Of a stretch of DNA of 64,000 nucleotides, positions 16,985-24,583 are shown one piece after another. Numbering within the stretch: the first letter of the stretch is position 1; each line of letters starts with the position of its first letter. The translations under genes and the position numbers were made by a program. The DNA lies in contig NZ_CP096658.1 of assembly GCF_023238445.1 (NCBI RefSeq), forward strand, positions 2,542,001 through 2,606,000, in the 5' to 3' direction. The notes below the pieces were generated by a model that saw only the letters and a program-made list of their open reading frames with translations, made no database searches and was not told the origin of the DNA. The DNA is from Halorussus gelatinilyticus (GTDB taxonomy: Archaea; Halobacteriota; Halobacteria; Halobacteriales; Haladaptataceae).

Positions 16985-18244
16985 ATGGAGCGGTACGACC
17001 AACTCTATCGACTCTACGACGAGTTCGACGCCGCGACCCTCCGGGCACTCCAGAACTTCGTGGACCTCTTTCCCCCGGTGGACTCGCGGGTCGCGCTCGA
17101 ACACTGGCAGGAGGCCAGCGACGAACTCGACGACCGGAAGGCGGAGGTGCGCGACGCCTTCCCCGAGGCGGGCGAGACGTTCTGCGAACTCGCGGCGCGG
17201 GCCACGCGCGACCAAGCGTTCACCGCGCTCGACCTCTACGCCAAGTACGACCGCGGCGTGAACGTCCTCGTCCTCGACGTGGACGAGACCCTGCGCTCGG
17301 CCGGCGGCACCGACAACGAGATTCCCCGCGAGACGCTCCACCTCCTGACGGAGTTCCACGAGGCCGGGACGCCCATCGTGGTCTGCACCGGCCAGACGCT
17401 GGAGAACGTCAAGGGGTTCCTGATTCAGGGTCTCGGCAACGAAATCGTCCACTCCGGAAATCTCTCGGTGGTCTACGAGGCCGGGACCGGGGTGTTCACG
17501 CCGGGCCACGGCGCGGACACCAAGCGCCTGCTCTACGACGACTTGGACCGCGACGTGCGCGCCATCTTCGACACGGTGCGCTCGCGGGTCCTCTCGGAGG
17601 CCCCCGAACGCCTCCGGCGCGGGTGTCACCTGCAGGGCAACGAGTTCAACGTCACGCTCAAGCCCAACTTCGAGACCGGAAGCGACGAGGCCCGCGCGGT
17701 CATCGACCGCGCGCTGGTGTACGAACTCGACCTGCTCGGCACTGCGGTCGCAGCGGAGGTCGGCGAGCGAGTCGAGGCGGACGACGAAACGGCGAGCGAC
17801 TGGGCGCGCGCCTACTACGCCGATCAGGACCCCGAAATCCGGGGCGTCCTCGAAAGCGAGGGCGAGACGCCCGACTGCGACCCGGAAGCCGTGCCCGACC
17901 CGATTCGGGACACCTTCGAGCGCATCGACGTAGCCTACTACGAGGCCGACGCGGCCGAAATCGGGAGCCTCGAACTCAACAAGGTCGTGGGCGTCGAGTC
18001 GGCCTTCGACGTGCTGGGCATCGACGACCCGTTCGCCGCGGTCATGGGCGACAGCAAGAGCGACCTCCGGGTGATGGAGTGGGTCGCGGAGGACGGTTCG
18101 GGCATCGCGGCCGCGCCGGAACACGCCTCGCGCGACGTGCTGGACCACGTTATCCGGACCGACGAACTGGTGTTCGACCGCGGGAAGGCCGGCGACGTGT
18201 TGCGAACGATTTTCGCGCTGAACCGACTGGCGAATCTGGGGTGA
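16985..18244 (+). CDS. HAD superfamily hydrolase, haloarchaeal type
   Basis: 419 residues. Motif I is VLVLDVDETLRS with nucleophile D98 and acid D100, motif II is VVCTGQT and motif IV is AVMGDSKSDLRVMEW, so a phosphatase-type active site is complete. The 90 N-terminal residues form a helical region I do not recognise, and the large cap between the motifs is also unfamiliar. Haloarchaeal homologues are uncharacterised. CCTTTATCC about 30 nt before the ATG is the promoter. The substrate is unknown. Confidence 0.8.
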   Translation: MERYDQLYRLYDEFDAATLRALQNFVDLFPPVDSRVALEHWQEASDELDDRKAEVRDAFPEAGETFCELAARATRDQAFTALDLYAKYDRGVNVLVLDVDETLRSAGGTDNEIPRETLHLLTEFHEAGTPIVVCTGQTLENVKGFLIQGLGNEIVHSGNLSVVYEAGTGVFTPGHGADTKRLLYDDLDRDVRAIFDTVRSRVLSEAPERLRRGCHLQGNEFNVTLKPNFETGSDEARAVIDRALVYELDLLGTAVAAEVGERVEADDETASDWARAYYADQDPEIRGVLESEGETPDCDPEAVPDPIRDTFERIDVAYYEADAAEIGSLELNKVVGVESAFDVLGIDDPFAAVMGDSKSDLRVMEWVAEDGSGIAAAPEHASRDVLDHVIRTDELVFDRGKAGDVLRTIFALNRLANLG

Positions 18245-18608
18245 GTGAGTTCAGGTTCTCGATTTTGGCTTCGTTTTCCGGCGTCAGTGGGTCCGTCGTC
18301 GTAGAACGAAGGTGGACGTTCCAGAGGAGTTAGCTACTGCCGACTCCAATCGTACCGCAACCGCACGCCCCGCAACTGTACTACGAGAGCCACGTCCTCC
18401 CCAACCGACTGTGCTTCTCGTGGTCACTCCCTCCGGTCGTTTCTCCATGCGATGCTCATCCCTCGCGCGGATGGGCGCGGCGCGCGAACGCGCCGCTCTC
18501 GCACGCGCCGGAGAGAAAATGCAGTAATCTCTCACAGTTACGTCTCAGAAAACTCGGAGAAAGAACGCCAGCGAGACGAGACACGTGCCGAAATCGCGTC
18601 TGGTCGGC
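18245..18608. other. Non-coding interval with one strong hairpin
   Basis: No convincing frame on either strand. The notable element is a perfect hairpin at 18477-18496: GCGGCGCG, loop CGAA, CGCGCCGC. It lies between convergent genes (the HAD gene and the ubiquitin-like gene) and might terminate either transcript, though no T-run follows it on either side. Confidence 0.45.
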
Positions 18609-18881
18609 TCAGACGTTCAGTTGGAACCGAACCGTGTCGCCGCTCTCCAGCGAACTGTAGGTCGAGAGCGTCTCCGTCGAGTCGAACGTCTCGCGGACGA
18701 CCACGGTGTCCGAGCGGAGGCGTTGGCCGTCGAGGACGCCCGCGCGGACCTGCGGGCCGTGCTGTTCCGCGAGTTCGTCCACCACGTCTGCGACCGTCGC
18801 GTCGTCGGGCACTGCCACGCGGGCCTCGTGGGTGCCGGTGCGGGCGACGAGGGTCCCGGTAAGTTTTACAGTGACGTTCAT
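18609..18881 (-). CDS. Ubiquitin-like (MoaD/ThiS/SAMP fold) protein without C-terminal Gly-Gly
   Basis: 90 residues with beta-grasp pattern: MNVTVKLTGTLVARTGTHEA as the first hairpin, a helix VADVVDELAEQHGPQVRAGV, and the final strand SGDTVRFQLNV. Sulfur carriers and SAMPs need a terminal diglycine; here the sequence ends LNV followed by TGA, so conjugation or sulfur transfer in the classical way is not possible without processing. It is divergent from kdgA, with 61-100 nt between the starts, and may share control with it. Confidence 0.7.
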   Translation of the reverse strand: MNVTVKLTGTLVARTGTHEARVAVPDDATVADVVDELAEQHGPQVRAGVLDGQRLRSDTVVVRETFDSTETLSTYSSLESGDTVRFQLNV

Positions 18882-18912
18882 ACACACACCCTGTAGCGCC
18901 ACCGACTAAAAG

Positions 18913-18932
18913 TTTACTCAAACTCGAAAAAG
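18913..18932 (+). promoter_or_regulatory. Candidate GfcR half-site in the kdgA / ubiquitin-like divergent promoter
   Basis: TTTACTC at 18913-18919 is identical to the half-site near gdh; the partner half 6 nt away (GAAAAAG) is degenerate. CTTTTAG read on the minus strand is the TATA candidate of the ubiquitin-like gene, and CTTAAGG at 18951-18957 is a TATA candidate for kdgA. Confidence 0.45.
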
Positions 18933-18981
18933 TACTGCCGAGATGCGACCGCTTAAGGACGCGGCCCTCCTCGGTTCCGAC

Positions 18982-19902
18982 ATGGCGAACAACGCGCCCG
19001 AACCCGGCGCGGACGACCCGCTCGGCGTCCACGGCGTCGTCCCGCCGACCGTCACGGCGTTTCACGAGGACGAATCGGTCGATTACGAAGCGACTGCCGC
19101 CCACGCGCGATTCGTGGTGGACCGCGGCGCGCACGGCGTCTTCCCGCTGGGGACCAACGGCGAGTTCCCGCTGTTGAACGCCGAGGAGCGCGACGGCGTG
19201 GTCGAGGCGGTAGTGGAAGAAATCGGCGACGACGCGCCGGTCATCGCCGGCGTCGGCGCGCCCAGCACGCGCCAGACCGTCGCGCACGCCGAACACGCCG
19301 AGTCGGTCGGCGCGGACGGCGTGGTCGTCGTGACGCCTTACTACTACCCGGTGGACCACGACGCCGCGGTCACCCACTATCGGCGCGTCGCCGAGGCGGT
19401 GGACCTCCCGGTGTACGTCTACCACATCCCGAGCAAGACGGGCAACTCGCTGTCGCTCGACACGCTCGACGCGCTCGCCGACATCGAGAATCTGGTCGGG
19501 CTGAAGGACTCGAGCAAGGACGTGCCGTGGCTCGGGCAGGCAATCGACGCCCACCCCGAACTGACCTTCCTCGCCGGTTCGGACTCGCTCCTGTTCCCCG
19601 GATTGGAGGTCGGCTGTGCGGGGATGGTCAGCGCAGTGGCCAACGCCTTCCCCGAACTGGTCGTAGAGCTCTACGAGGCCTACGACGAGGGCGACGAGGA
19701 GCGCGCCCGCGAGTTGCAGAGCGAGGTGTACGACGTGCGCTCGGCGCTCAAGCGCGGCCCGTACATGGCCGGCGTCAAGACCGCGCTCGGCCTGCGCGAG
19801 GTCGGCTTCGACCCCGGCCCGCTCCGGAGTCCGCTCCGGACGATGGACGACGGGGACGAAGACGCGCTCCGCGCGGACCTCTCCGAACTCGGCCTGCTCT
19901 GA
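18982..19902 (+). CDS. kdgA: 2-keto-3-deoxy-(6-phospho)gluconate aldolase, DHDPS family
   Basis: 306 residues of the dihydrodipicolinate synthase / NAL family. GVHGVVPPTVTAFHEDESVD opens the barrel, LGTNGEFPLL is the carboxylate-binding loop, TPYYYPV holds the active-site Tyr, and K in ENLVGLKDSSKD is the Schiff-base lysine. Next to gdh, gfcR and gad this fits cleavage of KDG/KDPG to pyruvate and (phospho)glyceraldehyde. ATG 18982 is preferred because CTTAAGG lies 25 nt upstream. An in-frame ATG at 18943 would add 13 untypical residues and cannot be ruled out. Confidence 0.85.
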   Translation: MANNAPEPGADDPLGVHGVVPPTVTAFHEDESVDYEATAAHARFVVDRGAHGVFPLGTNGEFPLLNAEERDGVVEAVVEEIGDDAPVIAGVGAPSTRQTVAHAEHAESVGADGVVVVTPYYYPVDHDAAVTHYRRVAEAVDLPVYVYHIPSKTGNSLSLDTLDALADIENLVGLKDSSKDVPWLGQAIDAHPELTFLAGSDSLLFPGLEVGCAGMVSAVANAFPELVVELYEAYDEGDEERARELQSEVYDVRSALKRGPYMAGVKTALGLREVGFDPGPLRSPLRTMDDGDEDALRADLSELGLL

Positions 19903-20146
19903 GCGGCGTCCCGGTCGTCGTTCGGTTCCGTTTCGTGCCGTTCCGTTTCGCTCCCGCACTTTCTGTCGCCCTCGAACGGTCAAAGGTTTTAATGCTGCAG
20001 GAGTGTTGAAAAATGCGATACGACGGTCGGAGCGCGGCACCGGCGTGACGGCCGCTGACCACAGACGGACTACCGACGAGAGGACGCCGAGAGACGACCG
20101 AGAGCGGCCGCGAGGCCAGCAGTCCGACGCTCCGACCGCCCTCGTC

Positions 20147-20395
20147 ATGACCCCTGACTCATTCGGCCGCGGACTACTTGCCTCCGTGGCCACGAACGTC
20201 GTCGTTCCTCCGCGTACCAAACGAACTGTGCTCGGCCTCCAGTGCTGGGGCATCGGCGCAATCGGTGCGCTGACGCCCGAGAGCGTCCCGTTCGCCGCGC
20301 CGCTGGTCGCGGCCGGCGCGCATCTCGTCTACGGACCGTCGCTCGCGCGAGACCGGGTCGCCGGAACCTCCAAATTTTTACTCTGGGCGGAGTAA
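20147..20395 (+). CDS. Small membrane protein upstream of gad (82 aa), tentative
   Basis: 82 residues with two hydrophobic stretches around WGIGAIGALTPESVPFAAPL and a basic N-terminal part (VVPPRTKRTV). Codon use is GC3-rich and the protein looks membrane-like, but I know no family for it. Its last codons and TAA lie inside the gad promoter palindrome, so either gene and operator share these bases or the frame is fortuitous. An AT-rich GGTTTTAATGC near 19985 could be its promoter. Confidence 0.4.
   Translation: MTPDSFGRGLLASVATNVVVPPRTKRTVLGLQCWGIGAIGALTPESVPFAAPLVAAGAHLVYGPSLARDRVAGTSKFLLWAE
20378..20395 (+). promoter_or_regulatory. Perfect palindromic candidate GfcR site before gad
   Basis: TTACTC, 6 nt, GAGTAA, exact 6-bp arms, ending 9 nt before the gad ATG. 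The left arm merges with the TATA-like TTTTTACTC at -30 to -22, so the bound protein would touch the basal promoter. The same half-site and spacing occur at gdh. Confidence 0.65.
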
Positions 20396-20404
20396 TCGCG
20401 TGGT

Positions 20405-21643
20405 ATGGTTCGTAACTACGAGTCGCTCCACGACCCGAACGCCGAGTACACGATGCGGGACCTCTCGGCGGAGACGATGGGCTGTGGCGGCCAGCGCGGC
20501 GAAGGGCGCGACGTAGAGATTACCGACGTGCAGACGACGATGGTGGACGGCAACTTCCCGTGGACGCTCGTGAGAATCTACTCCGACGCCGGGGTCGTGG
20601 GGACCGGCGAGGCCTACTGGGGCGCGGGCGTGCCGGAACTCATCGAACGGATGAAGCCGTTCGTCGTGGGCGAGAACCCGCTGGACATCGACCGCCTCTT
20701 CGAGCATCTCGTCCAGAAGATGTCCGGCGAAGGCTCCATCGAGGGCGTCACCGTCAGCGCCATCTCGGGCATCGAGGTCGCGCTCCACGACCTCGCGGGC
20801 AAGATTCTCGACGTTCCGGCCTACCAGCTTCTGGGCGGCAAGTACCGCGACAAGGTTCGCGTCTACTGCGACTGTCACGCCGGCGAGGAGGCCGACCCCG
20901 AGAGCAACGCCGACGAGGCCGAGCGCGTGGTCGAGGAACTGGGCTACGACGCCCTGAAGTTCGACCTCGACGTACCCTCGGGCCACGAGAAGGACCGCGC
21001 GAACCGCCACCTCCGCAACCCCGAAATCGACCACAAGGTGGACATCGTGGAGGCGGTCACCGAGCGCGTCGGCGACCGCGCGGACGTCGCCTTCGACTGC
21101 CACTGGACGTTCTCGGCGGGGAGCGCCAAGCGCCTCGCCAGTGCGCTCGAAGAGTACGACATCTGGTGGCTCGAAGACCCCGTGCCGCCGGAGAACCACG
21201 ACGTCCAGCGCGAGGTCACCCACTCGACCACCACGCCCATCGCTGCGGGCGAGAACGTCTACCGCAAGCACGGCCAGCGCCGCCTCATCGAGGAGCAGGC
21301 CGTGGACATGATAGCCCCCGACATGCCCAAGACCGGCGGGATGCGCGAGACCCGCAAAATCGCGGACCTCGCCGACATGTACTACGTGCCCGTCGCCATG
21401 CACAACGTCTCCTCGCCCGTGGCGACGATGGCCTCGGCCCACGTCGGCACCGCCATCCCGAACTCGCTGGCGGTCGAGTACCACAGCTACCAGCTCGGCT
21501 GGTGGGAGGACCTCGTGGAGGAGGACGTCATCGAGGACGGCTACATCGAGATTCCCGAGGAACCGGGTCTCGGCGTGACGCTGGACATGGACGTCGTGGA
21601 GGAGCACATGGTCGAAGGCGAGACGCTGTTCGACGAGGCGTAG
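20405..21643 (+). CDS. gad: D-gluconate dehydratase, enolase superfamily
   Basis: 412 residues of the mandelate racemase / enolase superfamily. Metal-binding acids lie in VAFDCHWTFS, WWLEDPVPPEN and PIAAGENVYR. The N-terminal capping domain reads EITDVQTTMVDGNFPWTLVR. It dehydrates gluconate to 2-keto-3-deoxygluconate, between the steps of Gdh and KdgA encoded nearby. The start is set by the promoter palindrome and by the typical start MVRNYESLHDPNAEYTMRDL. The last 16 coding bases with the stop are repeated twice more downstream (see repeat). Confidence 0.9.
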   Translation: MVRNYESLHDPNAEYTMRDLSAETMGCGGQRGEGRDVEITDVQTTMVDGNFPWTLVRIYSDAGVVGTGEAYWGAGVPELIERMKPFVVGENPLDIDRLFEHLVQKMSGEGSIEGVTVSAISGIEVALHDLAGKILDVPAYQLLGGKYRDKVRVYCDCHAGEEADPESNADEAERVVEELGYDALKFDLDVPSGHEKDRANRHLRNPEIDHKVDIVEAVTERVGDRADVAFDCHWTFSAGSAKRLASALEEYDIWWLEDPVPPENHDVQREVTHSTTTPIAAGENVYRKHGQRRLIEEQAVDMIAPDMPKTGGMRETRKIADLADMYYVPVAMHNVSSPVATMASAHVGTAIPNSLAVEYHSYQLGWWEDLVEEDVIEDGYIEIPEEPGLGVTLDMDVVEEHMVEGETLFDEA

Positions 21644-21757
21644 CCTCGTCGGGCTCGAAAATCTCTGATTTTCGGTGTTCGACGAAGCGTAGCGACGTCG
21701 AGCTCGCGGAGCGAAGCTCCGCGGTGTTCGACGAGGCGTAACGACGACGAGCGCGGG
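21627..21757 (+). repeat. 49-bp tandem repeat spanning the gad stop codon, with sequence-divergent hairpins
   Basis: A conserved block TGTTCGACGARGCGTAR starts at 21627, 21676 and 21725, exactly 49 nt apart. The first copy is the gad 3' end. Between copies stand hairpins: CGAAAATC / GATTTTCG with loop TCT (21656-21674) and CGCGGAGC / GCTCCGCG with loop GAA (21705-21723). Stem sequences are unrelated, yet size and pairing are kept. Probable role: 3'-end or terminator structure. Confidence 0.8.
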
Positions 21758-21820
21758 TCGCTCGGTTCTCTCCTTTCGAGACCGACACGGTTTAGTTCCG
21801 CGACCGTTCGCACGTAACCG

Positions 21821-22570
21821 ATGACAGCTGTCGCCCTGTTGACTCCTCCGCGCCGCGACGCCCTCCTCGCCGTTCTCGCGCTCGCGCTCCTCCTCGCCCC
21901 GGTCTGGGCACCGCTGACCCACCTCGGCGACCCGAGCTATCGCTACGAGCGCACGCCCGTCACCGCCGCGAACGGCCCCATCGAGTACGCCAACGAGTCG
22001 GACGCACTGACTCACCGAGTCATCAGCACCGACGTCGCCTGCACGGGCGGGACGATGGAGTCGCGCGCTTGCTTCTTCGAGCGACGCCTCGCGGCCGGTC
22101 ACACCGTGCCGACCAGCGTCTCGGCCAGTACGTCCGGGAAAGTGGGGCACTTCCCGACGTTCGAGCGCTACGACTACGCCGTCCTGAACGGGACGGTCTA
22201 CGAGACGAGTTACGTCGCCAATCGCTCCGGGGAGGACGACGGCGACCATCGCGTCGAACTCGCGCTCGAACCCGTCCCCGCGCGACGGGCGCTCGACTCG
22301 GTGTCGATGCGGGCCGAGCGCGCGCCCGCGCCGGTCCGCAGGGCCGCCGAGAGAGGCACCGCGACCTCCCATCGCCACCTCGACCCGCCGAAGACGCCGA
22401 TTCAGGTGGGCGGCGACACCTACTACCGAGTGTATCAACTCGGGCAGAACGACGCCTCCGCGTTCGAGAAACTGCTCGCCGGACTCCTGCGGTGGGGCAG
22501 TCCGCTCGTCGGCGTCACGCTGGTCGTGTCGCTCTCCGGGCGGTTCGAGGTGCGGTACGTCGGCGAGTAG
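21821..22570 (+). CDS. Membrane-anchored haloarchaeal protein, function unknown
   Basis: 249 residues with a hydrophobic N-terminal helix (about 13-33), a large outside domain with four Cys in two pairs (DVACTGG and SRACFFERRL hold two), and a C-terminal helix (about 222-240) before the tail RFEVRYVGE. The two-anchor topology with an extracytoplasmic loop is clear; the function is not. CGACACGGTTTAGTTCC upstream offers GGTTTAG as TATA box. Confidence 0.65.
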   Translation: MTAVALLTPPRRDALLAVLALALLLAPVWAPLTHLGDPSYRYERTPVTAANGPIEYANESDALTHRVISTDVACTGGTMESRACFFERRLAAGHTVPTSVSASTSGKVGHFPTFERYDYAVLNGTVYETSYVANRSGEDDGDHRVELALEPVPARRALDSVSMRAERAPAPVRRAAERGTATSHRHLDPPKTPIQVGGDTYYRVYQLGQNDASAFEKLLAGLLRWGSPLVGVTLVVSLSGRFEVRYVGE

Positions 22571-22715
22571 CGACTCGTTCTCCGGGCCTCGACGAGCCGA
22601 GACAACGCTTACCTCGCTGGGCGTCGCAGACCTCTACGGTCCGCCGACTGCGGTCGTCCGTCACGACCGTCGCTCCGTCACGACTACCGCCGGCTCGGAC
22701 CGCGCCGCCGGTTCG

Positions 22716-22766
22716 CCATGACCGCCGATTCGCTATGACTGCCCCTGCGCCATGACCACCGCCCCG
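22716..22766 (+). repeat. 17-nt tandem repeat forming two coupled mini-ORFs before the MFS start
   Basis: Units CCATGACCGCCGATTCG, CTATGACTGCCCCTGCG and CCATGACCACCGCCCCG start at 22716, 22733 and 22750. Each ATG opens a 6-codon frame (MTADSL, MTAPAP) whose TGA overlaps the next ATG; the third ATG is the MFS gene start at 22752. Two related 17-nt units (CCGTCACGACCGTCGCT, CCGTCACGACTACCGCC) lie at 22658-22691. Confidence 0.6.
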
Positions 22767-23954
22767 GAACCGCCAACCCGCGACTCGGCCGCCGTCCCGT
22801 GGCGCTCGCCCACGGTCAGGGTCGTCTTCGCGGCCACCGCGCTCGCGCCGCTGGGCGTCCCGCTTCTCAGCCCCGCGCTCCCGGTCGTCCGCGAGGCGTT
22901 CGGTCTCACCGACGCGGCGACCAGTCTGCTGATTTCGGTCTACTTCCTGACGGGCATCGTGCTCTCGCCGTTCATCGGCCTGCTCGCCGACCGGGTGGGT
23001 CGCAAGCGCGTCCTCGTGCCCTCGCTGGTCGTGTTCAGCCTCGCCGGGAGCGCAATCGCGCTCGCGCCGCCGTTCCGGGCGGTCCTCGCGGTCCGACTCG
23101 TGCAGGGCACCGCGGCCGCGGGCATCTTCGTGACCACCGTGACGCTCATCGGCGACGCCTTCGAGGGCGTCCAGCGCAACGCGGTCCTCGGGGTCAACAC
23201 CGCGGTCCTCGCGTCGGGCGCGGCGGTCTACCCCCTGCTCGGGGGCTACCTCGCAACTATCTCGTGGAACGCGCCGTTCGTCGCGTACCTGCTCGGACTC
23301 CCCGTCGCGCTGTTCGCGTGGGTCGCGCTCGAAGAGACGGCCGTCGAGAGCGCGACCGGTCGCGGGAGCGCGTACCTCCGCGCGGCGGCCCGCACCCTCG
23401 CGCGCCGGGCCGCGGTCCTGCCGTACGGCACCGCGCTCGTGACCGAAGTCCTGCTGTTCGGCACGGTCATCACGGCGATGCCGTTCCTGCTCGTCGGCAC
23501 CTACGGCGTCTCGCCGGTGTTCGTCGGCGGCATCATCACCGTCACCGAAGCCGTCTCGGCCGGCGTCGCCGCCGCGAACGGTCGCCTCGCCGAGTCGCTG
23601 TCGGACGAGCGCATCGTCGCGCTCGGCTACGCCTGCTACGGGGTCGGCCTGCTGGTCGCGTGGTGGGCCGCCACGCTCCCGGCGCTGGTCGCTGGCGTCG
23701 TCGTCTTCGGTGCCGGAGTCGGCCTGACGATGCCCTCAGTAGACGCGCTGTTGAGCGACCTCGTGACCGCGAAGCATCGCGCCGGAGTCCTGAGCCTCCG
23801 GAACAGCGTCACCTTCCTCGGCCGCGCGGTCGGGCCGGTTCTGTTCGCCGGAGTCGCCGTCGAGACCGGCTATCGACCGCTCCTGCTCGCGGCGGGCGTG
23901 GCCGGACTGGTCGGGGTCGCGGCGACGCTCGTCCTCTCTGAAAACGAACAGTAA
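22752..23954 (+). CDS. Major facilitator superfamily transporter
   Basis: 400 residues with about 12 membrane segments. Motif A is FIGLLADRVGRKRVLVP between segments 2 and 3. RLVQGTAAAGIFVTTVTLIG is the segment-4 region of the 12-helix drug/metabolite efflux group (DHA1-like). The substrate is unknown. Its start is the third of three ATGs spaced 17 nt apart, which chain through ATGA overlaps, so translation may be coupled to two short leaders. No partner regulator lies next to it. Confidence 0.88.
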   Translation: MTTAPEPPTRDSAAVPWRSPTVRVVFAATALAPLGVPLLSPALPVVREAFGLTDAATSLLISVYFLTGIVLSPFIGLLADRVGRKRVLVPSLVVFSLAGSAIALAPPFRAVLAVRLVQGTAAAGIFVTTVTLIGDAFEGVQRNAVLGVNTAVLASGAAVYPLLGGYLATISWNAPFVAYLLGLPVALFAWVALEETAVESATGRGSAYLRAAARTLARRAAVLPYGTALVTEVLLFGTVITAMPFLLVGTYGVSPVFVGGIITVTEAVSAGVAAANGRLAESLSDERIVALGYACYGVGLLVAWWAATLPALVAGVVVFGAGVGLTMPSVDALLSDLVTAKHRAGVLSLRNSVTFLGRAVGPVLFAGVAVETGYRPLLLAAGVAGLVGVAATLVLSENEQ

Positions 23955-24019
23955 ACGTTGGAGTTTTCGGGAGCGACGGGCGCTCCGTGCGGTCTCCGAG
24001 ACCCCCTACTCGCGCTCGG

Positions 24020-24066
24020 CGTCTGTCTCGCCCGCGTCTGTCTCGTTCGGCGTCGGCCTCACTCCG
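24020..24066 (-). repeat. Degenerate 15-16 nt tandem repeat reaching into the globin stop codon
   Basis: Plus-strand units CGTCTGTCTCGCCCG, CGTCTGTCTCGTTCGG and CGTCGGCCTCACTCCG abut one another. The third contains the globin stop (TCA on this strand). The first two match at 12 of 15; the third matches at about 11 of 16. Confidence 0.4.
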
Positions 24067-24439
24067 CGGAGACGACGGCCGACCGGAGTTCGCCCACCGC
24101 GGCGACGACCGTCTTCCGGTCGTCCTCCGACACGTCGAACTCGGCCAGCGCGTCGTCGAGGTGGCGGGCGACGATTTCGAAGTCGCGCCCGTCGATACCG
24201 AGGTGGTCGTGGGCGGTTTCGAGGTCCCGACCGTCGTACTCGACCGGGCCGCCGGCCACCGACGAGAGGAACTGCGTCTGGTGAGCGCGGAGCGCCGACA
24301 TGTCGGTCTCCTCGAAGTAGTGTGCGATTCGCTCGTCGTCGAGGACGCGGTCGTAAAACGATTCCACGACGGCCGAAATCGCGTCTTCGCCGCCGAGGCG
24401 CTCGTAGAGGGTCCCGGACATCTGTCCGTAGCCAGACAT
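24059..24439 (-). CDS. Truncated haemoglobin (2/2 globin, group I type)
   Basis: 126 residues. LYERLGGEDAISAVVESFYD covers helices A-B with the B9/B10 Phe-Tyr, HQTQFLSSVAGGP is the E-helix and loop, and H in AHDHLGIDGRDFEIVARHL is the region of the proximal ligand. It binds haem and probably O2 or NO. A TATA-like AATAAATT lies 17 nt before the first ATG (24439) and 35 nt before the second (24421); the second start (MSGTLYERLGG) fits a leaderless promoter better. It is divergent from cheY, and a gas-binding globin next to an H-NOX taxis cluster is worth noting. Confidence 0.88.
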   Translation of the reverse strand: MSGYGQMSGTLYERLGGEDAISAVVESFYDRVLDDERIAHYFEETDMSALRAHQTQFLSSVAGGPVEYDGRDLETAHDHLGIDGRDFEIVARHLDDALAEFDVSEDDRKTVVAAVGELRSAVVSAE

Positions 24440-24533
24440 GCTCTCGACTTCAATTTATTGGCCGACAGGTGTCATATTTTCGCCCCTCGGGCTTCTGAAC
24501 CGACTACCATCGGTCGAATTTCCGGTCCGAGGA

Positions 24534-24550
24534 ATAATGTTTTATGCTAT
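24534..24550 (+). promoter_or_regulatory. TATA region of the che cluster
   Basis: ATAATGTTTTATGCTAT, the only AT-rich box before cheY, 34-50 nt from its ATG. It probably drives cheY-cheA-cheC. The globin promoter is on the other strand about 80 nt away. Confidence 0.45.
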
Positions 24551-24583
24551 GCACGGTATCGCCTAACTAACGAGTATGATGTC

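Noticed and set aside
18943-18981. Earlier ATG for kdgA
   Set aside because: It adds 13 residues (MRPLKDAALLGSD) unlike the family and would place the CTTAAGG TATA candidate inside the gene. Not excluded, but less likely.
21627-21757. CRISPR-like array because of regular 49-nt spacing
   Set aside because: Only three copies; the intervening parts are self-complementary hairpins rather than unique spacers, the first copy is coding sequence, and no cas gene is near.
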